DNA of 64,000 bases, taken from the NCBI GenBank assembly GCA_963820965.1, contig CAWGCC010000062.1, forward strand, positions 248,001 through 312,000, in the 5' to 3' direction. Position 1 is the first letter of the stretch, and every line of letters begins with the position of its first letter. The notes under the pieces were generated by a model. That model worked only from the letters and a program-made list of their open reading frames with translations. It did not search any database and had not been told where the DNA came from. The translations under genes were made by a program, and so were the position numbers. Below, piece after piece: positions 25,178 to 34,111 of this stretch. The stretch comes from DATEDA01 sp963820965. Its GTDB lineage: Bacteria; Pseudomonadota; Gammaproteobacteria; Burkholderiales; SG8-39.

Positions 25178-27370
25178 ATGCCTTTCGGCCTGCAGTCCCT
25201 CCGCGGCGAGCTCGCCGGCGGCGTGGCGAGCGCGATCCCGGGCCTCGCGCACGCACTTACGCTGGGTTTGCTCGCCTTCGCGCCGCTCGGCCCGGAGCAT
25301 GCGGAGATCGGCATCCGGGCCGGGTTCGCCGCGGTGATCTTTGGCGGTATCGCCGCGACGATCTTCTCCGGCACCCCGCTGCCGGCAACCGGACCGCGCG
25401 CATCGATCAGCCTGATCCTCGCCGGCTTCGTCGCGACGCTTGCGGTCGATCCGACGCTTGGCGCGGCTGGCACGGTTGCGCTGGCCATCCTCTGCACCGC
25501 CGGCGCCGGCATGCTCCAGATCCTGTTCGGCGTGCTGCGCCTGGGAACGCTGGCGAAATTCGTGCCGTTTCCGGTGCTCGGCGGATTCATGTGCGGGGTG
25601 GCGATCCTCATCGTGCTGTCGCAGGTGCCGCACATGCTGGGCGTGCGCCCTGGCGCGATGCGCGAGCCCGCGGTCGAATGGCTCGCCGCGGTCCAGCCGC
25701 TGACTGCGTTCGTCAGTCTCGCGACGGCGGCGATCATCTGGGTCGTCGCCTGGCGCTGGAAGCGACTGCCGGCGGCACTCATCGGGCTTGCCGCCGGAAC
25801 GGCGGTCTATTACGCGACCCGCTTCGTCGTTCCCGGTGCGGCGCTCGGCCCGGTGGTCGGCGAGATTCCCGGCGCGTTGCCGCTGCCGACAGCGCTCGCC
25901 GGCGTGATCGATCTCGGTGGACAACCCGCTGCGCTGAAGCACCTTCCCTTGCTCGCGGCAACGGCGGCCGTCATCGCGATCATCGGCACGCTCGACTCGC
26001 TGCTCGCCGCCGCTGCCATCGACGCGGCCGCCGGCACCCGTCACCGCGCGAACCGGGAGCTCATCGCGCAGGGGATCGGGAACTTCGTGTCCGCCGCGTT
26101 CGGAGGCGTGCCGGTAGCGCTCTCGCCCACCCGCGCCCTGCCAGCCTGGCGGGCCGGCGGACGCACGCGCGCAATCGGGTACATCGCTTCGGGGCTGTTG
26201 GCTGCAGTGCTGCTCATCGGGACCGCAGCGCTCGCGTATCTGCCGCTCGCGGTGCTCGCGGGTGTCATGCTGACCGTCGCCTGGGGCCTCGTCGATGCGT
26301 GGACGCGCGGTCTCGCGCGGCGACTCGCTGCGGGCGAGCGTGACGAGACGCTGCTCTGGAGCATGGCGGTCGTCGTGCTGGTGGCCGCGATCACGGTGTT
26401 CGTGAACTTCCTCGTCGCGGTGATCGCCGGTGTCTTCCTGTCGATGGCGCTGTTCATCGCGACCATGAACCGCTCGCTCGTGCGGGCGGTATACGACGGC
26501 ACGGCACGGCCCTCGCGACGCATCTACGGGCCGGAGGACGCGACCCGCCTCGTCGCCGAGCGGCGCCGGATCAAGCTCGCCGAGCTGGAGGGCGCGGTCT
26601 TCTTCGGCAGCGCGGAGCGGCTCATAGCCGAGGCCGAGGGGTGGGCGGACACCTCCGATCACATCGTGCTCGACCTGCGCCGAGTCACGGCGATCGACGC
26701 GACGGGGGCGCTCGGCCTCGAGCAGCTCGCGAAGCGGCTTCGCGGGCGAAAGGTGAACCTGGCGCTCGCCGGGGTGACGCCCGAAGGACGCCACGGCGTC
26801 GCGCTCGTCGCCTACGGCGTATTCGCGGACCCGAAGGCGCGGCACTGGTTCGCCGACGCGGACCAGGCGATCGAGTGGGCCGAGCGCCGGCTGCTCGGTT
26901 CGGCCGACAGCTTCTCGCCCCGCGAGATCCCGCTCGAGCGCCTCGCCTTTGCCGCCGGTCTCGACGCGCCCGAGCTGGAAGCGCTCCGGCGCGCCCTGCG
27001 GCGGAAAGAGCTCGACCCGGGCGAGACGCTGTTCCGCGAGGGTGAGCCCGGCGATCATCTTTACCTGCTTGCGCGCGGAGCGGTGTCGATCATGATCGGG
27101 GGTGCAGGGCGCGGCAGCCGCATCGTCACGTTCGCCCCGGGCTCGATCTTCGGCGAAGCGGCCATGCTCGACGGCGGCATGCGGTCGGCGACCGCGGTCG
27201 CCGCCGAGGACGCCGTCGTCTACAGCCTGTCGCGCGCCCGGCTCGAACAAGTCGCCGCGAGCCACCCGGCGCTCGCGAACAAGCTGCTCCTGAATCTCGG
27301 TCGCCATCTTTCGGGCCGGCTGCGGCAGACCACGGACGCACTGCGCGAGCTGAGCGACGGCTCGGGGTAG
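25178..27370 (+). CDS. SulP anion transporter with STAS and cyclic-nucleotide-binding domains
   Basis: The 730-residue protein starts with a SulP transporter core (about residues 1-440; GLQSLRGELAGGVASAIPGLAHA, LPATGPRASISLILAGF) for anions such as sulfate or bicarbonate. A STAS domain follows (about 455-555; HIVLDLRRVTAIDATGALGLEQL), then a C-terminal cyclic-nucleotide-binding domain (about 590-705) with FGEAAMLDGGMRSATAVA. The fusion is read through cleanly, with no stop or shift between domains. A divergent Crp-type regulator suggests a shared nucleotide signal, but this is inference. Substrate not determinable. Confidence 0.92.
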   Translation: MPFGLQSLRGELAGGVASAIPGLAHALTLGLLAFAPLGPEHAEIGIRAGFAAVIFGGIAATIFSGTPLPATGPRASISLILAGFVATLAVDPTLGAAGTVALAILCTAGAGMLQILFGVLRLGTLAKFVPFPVLGGFMCGVAILIVLSQVPHMLGVRPGAMREPAVEWLAAVQPLTAFVSLATAAIIWVVAWRWKRLPAALIGLAAGTAVYYATRFVVPGAALGPVVGEIPGALPLPTALAGVIDLGGQPAALKHLPLLAATAAVIAIIGTLDSLLAAAAIDAAAGTRHRANRELIAQGIGNFVSAAFGGVPVALSPTRALPAWRAGGRTRAIGYIASGLLAAVLLIGTAALAYLPLAVLAGVMLTVAWGLVDAWTRGLARRLAAGERDETLLWSMAVVVLVAAITVFVNFLVAVIAGVFLSMALFIATMNRSLVRAVYDGTARPSRRIYGPEDATRLVAERRRIKLAELEGAVFFGSAERLIAEAEGWADTSDHIVLDLRRVTAIDATGALGLEQLAKRLRGRKVNLALAGVTPEGRHGVALVAYGVFADPKARHWFADADQAIEWAERRLLGSADSFSPREIPLERLAFAAGLDAPELEALRRALRRKELDPGETLFREGEPGDHLYLLARGAVSIMIGGAGRGSRIVTFAPGSIFGEAAMLDGGMRSATAVAAEDAVVYSLSRARLEQVAASHPALANKLLLNLGRHLSGRLRQTTDALRELSDGSG

Positions 27371-27634
27371 GAGTCAAGTCCCCACGCTCCGGGCCAGATG
27401 CGCAACGCGCGCCAAAGACTCGGGAAATCGTCCGCGTGAGCCTACCGGCGGGAGCGGGAGCAGTTCTCGCCGCGAGGGGCGCCGAAGCCCGCGGATTGCG
27501 ACCTCCTGCCGTCCGCCCGGACATGGTGAATGCATCACGCCGCGTCCGGCAATACTCGCCGCGCGCGGGTGGTCGACGCCCGTACGCTTGCCTCACGTCG
27601 ATTCGACCATGCATCCAGCAAAAGGAACACGATC

Positions 27635-27937
27635 ATGAGCAAGCTCAACCGGACCGCGCAGGATCTTTCGATCGAGCTCCGTCTGCGCGCGGATCGCGCA
27701 ATTGGCCCGTGGAAGCTGAGCGCCGATGATGCGCAGTGGGCCCAGGCGGGAAAGTGGTCCCACGCCGTCGCGATCGGGATCCTCGGGGCCTGGTTCATCG
27801 CAGTTGCCGCGCTGACCGGCGGACCGGTGAACGCGGCGATGCCCGAGCGCGTCCCGGGCGGCGATGCGACCGTCTACATCCCCGAGCCGCTCGAGCCGGC
27901 CACCTACGCCGACGCCGAGCGGACGCCGGTCCTCTAG
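27635..27937 (+). CDS. Small single-span membrane protein (100 residues)
   Basis: The ATG at 27635 follows AAAGGA at a spacing of about 9 bases. The product has a basic amphipathic N-terminus (SIELRLRADRAIGPWKLS), one span at about residues 43-63 (VAIGILGAWFIAVAALTGG) and an acidic, proline-rich tail. Its plan resembles the 81-residue protein at 23943 (polar head, one span, Pro/Ala/acidic tail) but I see no convincing residue-by-residue similarity. It lies 264 bases after sulP on the same strand, in a gap with no other visible feature. Confidence 0.65.
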   Translation: MSKLNRTAQDLSIELRLRADRAIGPWKLSADDAQWAQAGKWSHAVAIGILGAWFIAVAALTGGPVNAAMPERVPGGDATVYIPEPLEPATYADAERTPVL

Positions 27938-28070
27938 CCTGCCCCCCGCGGCGCGGCGGCGCCGCGTCCGCCCCATCGCTCGAGGATCTTCCCCAGGATC
28001 CCGGGCAAACGTCGTTCTTCTTTGGCGGGCAGTCGTTCAAAGCGCCCGCGCCCTGTCAAGCGCGGGCCGG

Positions 28071-29867
28071 TCAGAACTTCTGAGCGAGCGCGAGGGTCTC
28101 GAGAAAGCGATCGGCCGGCTGGAACCCGATGACGCGCAGGCCCGGGATCTCGCGTCCGGACGCGTCGAAGAAGATGATTCCCGGCGGGCCGAAGAGGCGG
28201 AAGCGTTTGAGCAGCGCCTGGTCCGCCGCGGAGTTCGCCGTCACGTCGACCTGGAGGAGCACCATGTTCGCGAGCTCGGCGCGCACCTTGTCGTCGGCGA
28301 ACGTGAAGCGCTCCATCTCCTTGCACGAGACGCACCAGTCGGCGTAGAAGTCGAGCATCGCCGGCCGTCCCGCGGTCTTGAGCCGCGCTTCGAGCTCCGG
28401 CAGCGTGCGGACGCGCTCGAAACGGGCTTCGGCCGCGGGCGCCGAGCCGGTCCGCAGCCCCGCGAGCGGCTGCAGCGGATCGCGCGCGCCCGACAGCGCG
28501 CCGACGACGAGCGCCGCACCCGCGACGAGCGCGATCACGCCGACACCCTTGCAGAGCCGTGCGAAGCCGGATGCGTCCGGCGGCAGCGGGTCGAGCGCAT
28601 GGAGGTACACCGCGCCGATGATGAGCAGCGCCGCCCAGGCAAGCATCTGCACGGCGACCGGGATGACCGGCGACACGATCCAGATCGCAACCCCGAGCAG
28701 CGCCGCCCCGAAAAACCTCTTCACCGCCGCCATGGCGTGCGCGGATCTCGGCAAGAGCGCTCCTTCGGTCGTGCCGATCGCGACGAGCGGCACGCCCATC
28801 CCGAGCGCAAGCGAAAACAGCGCCGCGCCACCGAGCACGACGTCGCGCGTCTGGCTGATGTAGAGGAGGGCACCGGCGAGCGGTGCGGCGACACACGGGC
28901 TCACGATCGCGGCCGAGAGCATCCCCATCAGCGCGACGGCGCCGAGCTCGCCGCCTCTCAGCTTCGCGCTGGCCGCGCTCGCCTTCGACTGCAGGGCGGT
29001 CGGCAGCTGCAAGTCATAGAAGCCGAACATCGACAGCGCGAGCACGACGAAGATCGCGGCGAACGCCGCGAGCACCCAGGGGTTCTGCAGCGCCGCGGCA
29101 ATGAACGCGCCGCTCAGCGCGGCGATCACGCCGATCGCGGTGTACGTCACGGCCATGCCGAGCACGTAGGTCACGGACAGCGCGAACGCGTGTGCCTTGG
29201 CGACGGCGCGCTTCTCGCCGACGATGATCCCCGAGAGGATCGGGATCATCGGCAGCACGCAGGGGGTGAAGGTGAGGAGGATCCCGGCGCCGAAAAAGAT
29301 CGCGAGCGTCAGCAGGAAGCCGCCCGACACGAGCGCCGCCTCGAAACGCGCCTCGTCGCTTACGATCGCGGGCTCGCGCACCTCGCGGCCGCCGAACTGC
29401 GGCGCCGCGGCCTGCGGCGCCGCGGCGAGCGGCCCGCCGCCGAGCGAGACGCTGGCGAGCCGCACCTCGACCTTCTGCACCTGCGGCGGGTAACACACGC
29501 CGACGTCGGCGCAGCCCTGCGACGTCACCTCCAGCTGGAGCCGTTCAGCGTTCCCGGTCACCGGCACGCGGATCGCGACCTGCTTGCGGTAGGTCTCGAC
29601 GTCGCCGAAGAACTCGTCCTTCTTGCGCTGTCCCTCCGGAAAGTGAGGCTCACCGAGCTTCGCGTCCCCCCCGGCGACGGCGAACCGGAACTTGTCGCGG
29701 TACATGTAATAGCCGTCGGCGATCTGGAACCGCACCTCGACCGCGCTCGGATCGAGCGCTCGCGCCGAAAGCCGGAATGCCTTCTCCGGCTCGAGGAGAT
29801 CGTCGGCGCTCACCGCCCAGAGGGGGGCGGCCAGGAGCGCGAGGACGAGGGACAGAAGGCGCATCAT
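28071..29867 (-). CDS. dsbD: DsbD, thiol:disulfide interchange protein (periplasmic reductant exporter)
   Basis: DsbD moves electrons from cytoplasmic thioredoxin to periplasmic DsbC, DsbG and CcmG-type partners. All three parts are present in 598 residues: a signal peptide and N-terminal immunoglobulin-like domain with its cysteine pair (GCADVGVC, Cys119 and Cys125), an eight-span core with the two key cysteines in FTPCVLPMIPILSG and IVSPCVAAPLAGALL, and a C-terminal thioredoxin domain with DWCVSCKEME. The start is MMRLL at 29867, 5 bases after cutA, so cutA and dsbD are in one operon, a common pairing. Confidence 0.96.
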   Translation of the reverse strand: MMRLLSLVLALLAAPLWAVSADDLLEPEKAFRLSARALDPSAVEVRFQIADGYYMYRDKFRFAVAGGDAKLGEPHFPEGQRKKDEFFGDVETYRKQVAIRVPVTGNAERLQLEVTSQGCADVGVCYPPQVQKVEVRLASVSLGGGPLAAAPQAAAPQFGGREVREPAIVSDEARFEAALVSGGFLLTLAIFFGAGILLTFTPCVLPMIPILSGIIVGEKRAVAKAHAFALSVTYVLGMAVTYTAIGVIAALSGAFIAAALQNPWVLAAFAAIFVVLALSMFGFYDLQLPTALQSKASAASAKLRGGELGAVALMGMLSAAIVSPCVAAPLAGALLYISQTRDVVLGGAALFSLALGMGVPLVAIGTTEGALLPRSAHAMAAVKRFFGAALLGVAIWIVSPVIPVAVQMLAWAALLIIGAVYLHALDPLPPDASGFARLCKGVGVIALVAGAALVVGALSGARDPLQPLAGLRTGSAPAAEARFERVRTLPELEARLKTAGRPAMLDFYADWCVSCKEMERFTFADDKVRAELANMVLLQVDVTANSAADQALLKRFRLFGPPGIIFFDASGREIPGLRVIGFQPADRFLETLALAQKF

Positions 29868-29872
29868 CGGAA

Positions 29873-30202
29873 TCAGGGCAGGGGCCGAGTCTCGGCCTCG
29901 ATCCATTGCAGGTACGCGGGCAGCCCGCCGGCGAGCGGGACCGCGATGATCTCGGGAAGCTCGTACGGGTGCAGCTCGCGGATCACCCGCTCGGCGAGCT
30001 CGTACCGGTCGCGCGTGGTCTTGGCGAAGAGCGGGTGCTCCTCCGCCGTCTCGACCGATCCTTTCCAGCGATAGGCCGATAAGCACGGCGACATCACGTT
30101 GACGCACGCCGCCGCGCGGCGTTCGACGAGCGCACGGGCGAGCTTCTCGGCGGAGGCGCGATCCGGCAGATTGCTGATCACGAGCAGGGTGTCGTTCGCC
30201 AT
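29873..30202 (-). CDS. cutA: CutA1, divalent-cation tolerance protein
   Basis: CutA1 is a small trimeric ferredoxin-like protein that binds divalent metals. The 109-residue sequence shows the family blocks CVNVMSPCLSAYRWKGSVE, LFAKTTRDRYELAERVIRELHPYELPEIIAVP and the terminal YLQWIEAET. It starts at ATG 30202, 10 bases after the upstream epimerase-type gene, and is followed immediately by dsbD. Confidence 0.95.
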   Translation of the reverse strand: MANDTLLVISNLPDRASAEKLARALVERRAAACVNVMSPCLSAYRWKGSVETAEEHPLFAKTTRDRYELAERVIRELHPYELPEIIAVPLAGGLPAYLQWIEAETRPLP

Positions 30203-30211
30203 GGCTTCACC

Positions 30212-31078
30212 TTACGCGAGCGCGGCGGTGCCGCGCGGCACGCCTTCGAACACGGTCGGGTAGCGCAAGGCGATCCCGAGCTCGTCCTTGAGGCGCCGGT
30301 TCACGAGGCGTCGCGACTCGAGCATGAACGAGAGCAGCACCGGCGGGATGAGGCGCCCGGCAACGGCGCGCGCGATGCGCGGCGGGCGGGCGAGGCCGTG
30401 CCGGTCGGCGACGAGGTCGAACCAGTCTCCCATCTTGAGCTCGCTGTCGTCGCTGGCGTTGTACACGCCGGCCGGCGCATCGGCCTCGAGCGCGCGCACG
30501 CAGACCGCAGCGAGGTCGTCCGCGTGAACGTGGTTGGTATACACGTCGTCCTCCGCCCGCAACACCGGCGTCCCCTTGCGCAGCCGCTCGAGCGGCAGCC
30601 GCTCTGCGGCGTAGATCCCCGGCACCCGCAGGATCACGATCTCGACCCCCCGCTCCAGGCCCCAGTTGGCTAGCGCGCTCTCGGCGTCGGCCCGACGCCG
30701 CGCGCGATCGCTTCGCGGCGCAACCGGCCGAGATTCGTCGACGCGCGCACCACCGCAGTCGCCGTAGACGCCGCTCGTGCTGAGGTACACCACCCTGCGT
30801 GGTAACATCCGCGCGCCCGAGAGCGCTTCGATGAGATTGCGTGTGCGCTCGTCGTGCGCGCCGGTTTCGGCGGCCGGCGCGGTATGGAGCACGACGTCCG
30901 CGGTACCGGCGAGCGGTGCGAGCGACCCCGGGCGGTCGAGGTCGCCGGCGACGGTGGCGACGCCGGCGGACCAGGGGGGGTCGCCGCGGACGAGCGCAGT
31001 CGCGGCGTAGCGCGCGGCGAGCTCGGGCAGGGCGCGCCGGGCGACATCGCCCGGACCGATGATCAAGAGCTTTTCCAC
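30212..31078 (-). CDS. NAD-dependent epimerase/dehydratase-like protein (YeeZ type)
   Basis: A 288-residue extended short-chain dehydrogenase with an N-terminal Rossmann motif in degenerate form (LLIIGPGDVARRALPELA), the catalytic-type VYLSTSGVYGDCGGARVDE (Ser and Tyr of the STSGVYG block), and the NHVHADDLAAVCVRAL segment near the C-terminal half. It matches the YeeZ-like group of unknown substrate. It heads the cutA-dsbD operon and is divergent from the reductase gene at 31105 across only 26 bases. Confidence 0.85.
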   Translation of the reverse strand: MEKLLIIGPGDVARRALPELAARYAATALVRGDPPWSAGVATVAGDLDRPGSLAPLAGTADVVLHTAPAAETGAHDERTRNLIEALSGARMLPRRVVYLSTSGVYGDCGGARVDESRPVAPRSDRARRRADAESALANWGLERGVEIVILRVPGIYAAERLPLERLRKGTPVLRAEDDVYTNHVHADDLAAVCVRALEADAPAGVYNASDDSELKMGDWFDLVADRHGLARPPRIARAVAGRLIPPVLLSFMLESRRLVNRRLKDELGIALRYPTVFEGVPRGTAALA

Positions 31079-31104
31079 GAGCGGATTCTAACGCCCGTCT
31101 CCGT

Positions 31105-32133
31105 ATGGCCCGCAAAGTCACCATCCAGCCGAGCGGGAACGTCATCACGGTGCCCGCGGGCGACACGATTCTCGCCGCCGCCCTGAACGAGGGCTTTCAT
31201 CTGCCTTACGGCTGCCGGAACGGCGCGTGCGGGTCGTGCAAGGGCAAGCTCGTCGCGGGCGAGATCGACTACGGCAAGTACCAGCACACCGCGCTCTCCG
31301 AGGACGAGCGCGCGGCGGGTTATGCGCTCTTCTGCGTGGCGAAGCCGCTGACCGACGTCACGATCGAAAGCCGGGAGATCGGCGCGGTCAAGGACATCGT
31401 CGTCAAGAAGCTGCCGTGCCGGGTGCACAGGCTCGAACGCGTGACCGACGACGTGGTGATCGTCCATGTCAAGCTGCCCGCGAACGAGCGGCTGCAGTTC
31501 CTCGCCGGCCAGTACATCGAGTTCATCCTCAAGGACGGCACGCGGCGCAGCTTCTCGATGGCGAACCCGCCGCACGACGACGAGTTCCTGCAGCTCCACG
31601 TGCGGCACGTCCCCGGCGGCTCGTTCACCGAGCACGTGTTCAAGACGATGAAGGAGCGCGACATCCTGCGCTTCGAGGGCCCGCTCGGCTCGTTCTTCCT
31701 GCACGAGAGCGAGAAGCCGATCGTGTTCGTCGCGAGCGGCACCGGCTTCGCGCCGATCAAGGCGATCATCGAATCGGCGTTCAAGCGGGAGATCGAGCGG
31801 CCGATGACGCTCTACTGGGGCGGGCGCCGGCCGAGGGACCTCTACCTCGACGCGCTCGCGCGGAAGTGGGCGGCCGAGCGGCCCGGGCAGTTCAAGTACA
31901 TCCCGGTGATCTCGGATGGGCTGCCGGAAGACCAGTGGACCGGGCGAACGGGCTTCGTCCACCGCGCGGTGATGGAGGACTTCGCGGACCTCTCCGGGGT
32001 GCAGGTCTACGCGTGCGGCGTCCCGATCATGGTCGACTCGGCGCGCCGCGACTTCACCCACGAGCGAATGCTCCCGATCGACGAGTTCTTCGCCGACTCG
32101 TTCACGACGCAGGCCGACCTGGCGGCGGGCTGA
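31105..32133 (+). CDS. 2Fe-2S ferredoxin-NAD(P)H reductase (AscD/CDP-6-deoxyglucoseen-reductase-like)
   Basis: An N-terminal plant-type ferredoxin domain carries the cluster cysteines in YGCRNGACGSCKGKLV (Cys37, Cys42, Cys45) and LFCVA (Cys77). It is followed by an FAD domain (RRSFSMANPP) and an NAD(P) domain (IVFVASGTGFAPIKAIIE, VYACGVPIMVD). The 342-residue order Fd-FAD-NAD matches CDP-6-deoxy-delta-3,4-glucoseen reductases, a name often carried by orphan reductases in betaproteobacteria where no such sugar pathway exists; none is seen here. The real partner is unknown. Confidence 0.9.
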   Translation: MARKVTIQPSGNVITVPAGDTILAAALNEGFHLPYGCRNGACGSCKGKLVAGEIDYGKYQHTALSEDERAAGYALFCVAKPLTDVTIESREIGAVKDIVVKKLPCRVHRLERVTDDVVIVHVKLPANERLQFLAGQYIEFILKDGTRRSFSMANPPHDDEFLQLHVRHVPGGSFTEHVFKTMKERDILRFEGPLGSFFLHESEKPIVFVASGTGFAPIKAIIESAFKREIERPMTLYWGGRRPRDLYLDALARKWAAERPGQFKYIPVISDGLPEDQWTGRTGFVHRAVMEDFADLSGVQVYACGVPIMVDSARRDFTHERMLPIDEFFADSFTTQADLAAG

Positions 32134-32180
32134 CCGCCGGATTCGCCCTCCGCGCATGCCGGGTCACGGGGGAAGCGCTG

Positions 32181-32232
32181 GATCCCGGCCTCGTATGAAA
32201 GTCCTCCGGGGCAAGCCCCGCCGGGACGACGG
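32181..32232. repeat. REP-like inverted repeat (copy 1)
   Basis: TGGATCCCGGC at the left and GCCGGGACGAC at the right form a stem around an internal CGGGGCAAGCCCCG hairpin. The outer arms match the element at 37688-37712, so these look like two copies of one intergenic repeat family. It lies between the reductase and MATE genes. Confidence 0.5.
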
Positions 32233-32322
32233 ACTCGACGCCCGGTCTCGATCTCGTCGCGGTCGACCGGCACCTTCCGGCGTTATCCGTACGACATCCC
32301 GGCTAGGCAGGGTACCTTCGGG

Positions 32323-33690
32323 GTGGTGACCACCCGGACCCCGCCGCGCACCGAGCGGCTGATCTCCGCTCCGATTGTTCCGACGCTCGCGCGCCTCGCT
32401 GCGCCGGGACTCGTGCTCGTTGCATTCCAGACCGCGGTCAGCGTCGGCGACACGTACTTCGTCGGGCGCCTCGGCACCGACCCGCTCGCCGGCCTCGCGC
32501 TCGTCTTCCCGATGGTCATGCTGCTGCAGATGACGTCTGCCGGGGCGATGGGCGGCGGCGTCGCCTCGTCCATCGCGCGCGCGCTCGGCGCCCGGCGGCC
32601 CGACACGGCGCGCCGGCTCGCGGTACACGCTGTCGTGCTCGCTGCGGCCTTCGGCCTGGCGTTCACCGTGCTGATGCTCGCCGGCGGCCCCGCGCTCTAT
32701 CGGCTCCTCGGCGGCAAGGACACCGCGCTGCGCGAAGCGCTCGCCTACTCGAACGTCCTTTTTGCAGGCGCGGCGTTCGTGTGGTTCGCGAATACGTTTG
32801 CGGCCATCCTGCGCGGCAGCGGCAACATGCTCGTCCCGGCGGTCGTCCTCTCCGCCACGGCGACCCTGCACGTCCCGCTGAGCGGTGCGCTCGCGCTCGG
32901 CGCCGGTCCGTTTCCGCGCCTCGGCATCGCCGGCGTCGGCATCGCGTATCTCCTCAATTTCGGGCTCGCGGCGGTGCTGATGCTCGCGGCGATCGCGCGT
33001 CCCGGGAGCGGCCTGCGTCCGCGGCGGACCGATCTGCGCCTCGAGCGCCACCTGTTCGGGGAAATCCTGCGTGTCGGTGCGCTCTCGGTGGTCTCGTCGG
33101 TGCAGACCGTGCTCACCGCGGTGATCCTCACCGGCCTCGTCGCCGGCTTCGGCACCGCCGCGCTCGCCGGCTACGGCGTCGGCGTGCGACTGGAACTGCT
33201 GCAGGTCCCGATCGTCTTCGCGATCGGCCAGGCGATGGTCGCGCTGGTGGGCACGAACATCGGCGCCGGACGACCCGAACGCGCGAAGCGGATCGCGTTC
33301 ACCGGCGCCGCGATGGCGGCCGGCGTGTGCCTCGCGATCGGCGTCACGGTCGCGATTGCGCCGGACGCCTGGGTCGGGCTGTTCTCCGCCGACCCGGCAG
33401 TGCGCGCAGCGGGCGCGACCTACCTGCGCACCGTCGGTCCGTTCTATCCGTTCCTCGGTATCGGCATCGCGCTCTATTTCGCCGCGCAAGGCGCGGGCAG
33501 GGTCCTCGGACCCGTGCTCGCCGGAACGGTGCGGCTTGCGGTCGTGCTCGCCGGCGGCATCGCCGCGGTGCGGCTGGGCGCGTCGTTCGGCGCGCTGTTC
33601 GCGATCATCGCCGGCGCAATGACGCTCTTCGGCGTGCTGACGATCTGGTTCGTCGCGCGCGCGGACTGGGCAGCGAAGCGTTTGGGCTAG
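32323..33690 (+). CDS. MATE-family multidrug/toxin efflux transporter
   Basis: This 455-residue inner-membrane protein has about twelve spans in two related halves. The first half has FQTAVSVGDTYFVGRLGTDPLAGLALVFP, the second has VSSVQTVLTAVILTGLVAGFGTAALAGYGVG and GQAMVALVGTNIGAGRPERAKR, the usual MatE blocks. The start is a GTG at 32323 after a repeat-bearing gap. Antiport ion and substrates are unknown. A DUF6524 membrane gene follows 11 bases later and probably shares its transcript. Confidence 0.93.
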   Translation: MVTTRTPPRTERLISAPIVPTLARLAAPGLVLVAFQTAVSVGDTYFVGRLGTDPLAGLALVFPMVMLLQMTSAGAMGGGVASSIARALGARRPDTARRLAVHAVVLAAAFGLAFTVLMLAGGPALYRLLGGKDTALREALAYSNVLFAGAAFVWFANTFAAILRGSGNMLVPAVVLSATATLHVPLSGALALGAGPFPRLGIAGVGIAYLLNFGLAAVLMLAAIARPGSGLRPRRTDLRLERHLFGEILRVGALSVVSSVQTVLTAVILTGLVAGFGTAALAGYGVGVRLELLQVPIVFAIGQAMVALVGTNIGAGRPERAKRIAFTGAAMAAGVCLAIGVTVAIAPDAWVGLFSADPAVRAAGATYLRTVGPFYPFLGIGIALYFAAQGAGRVLGPVLAGTVRLAVVLAGGIAAVRLGASFGALFAIIAGAMTLFGVLTIWFVARADWAAKRLG

Positions 33691-33701
33691 AATCCGTCGC
33701 G

Positions 33702-34109
33702 ATGGCGGTTCAGGGCATCTCGTGGGGTGGAGTGATTGCGCGCGTCGTGTTCGCCCTGGCGCTCGTCCTCGCCACCTACAATCCCAGCGGCCACTCCTTC
33801 TATCACTGGGCGATCGGGCCGCCGCCGGGGATGACCGCGTTCAAGGCGTTCCTCGGGATCCTGTTGCTGATCGGATGGGTGATCTGCCTGCGCACGGCGT
33901 TCGTCGCGCTCGGCTGGCTCGGCCTGACCCTCGGCGTCGCGTTGCTCGGCACCGCGGTGTGGCTGCTCGTCGACATGAAGCTCGTCGATACTGCCGCCCC
34001 CACGGCGCTTACCTGGATCGCGCTCGCGATCGTCGGCGTCGTGCTCGGGATCGGACTCTCGTGGTCGCTGATCCGGGCGCGGGCGACCGGCCAGATCGAG
34101 GTGCAGTAG
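33702..34109 (+). CDS. DUF6524 four-span membrane protein
   Basis: From ATG 33702 the 135-residue protein has about four membrane spans (VIARVVFALALVLATYNP, FLGILLLIGWVICLRTAF, LGLTLGVALLGTAVWLLVD, IALAIVGVVLGIGLSWSLI). The phrase TYNPSGHSFYHW after the first span is a recognisable signature of the DUF6524 group. No function is known. It follows the MATE gene closely and converges with livF, leaving only 2 bases between stops. Confidence 0.82.
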   Translation: MAVQGISWGGVIARVVFALALVLATYNPSGHSFYHWAIGPPPGMTAFKAFLGILLLIGWVICLRTAFVALGWLGLTLGVALLGTAVWLLVDMKLVDTAAPTALTWIALAIVGVVLGIGLSWSLIRARATGQIEVQ

Positions 34110-34111
34110 CG

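Noticed and set aside
25178..27370. SulP plus cyclic-nucleotide domain as an assembly fusion of two genes
   Set aside because: The frame is continuous, linkers are sensible, STAS lies between the two as in known SulP-STAS-cNMP proteins, and no start or ribosome binding site lies before the last domain.
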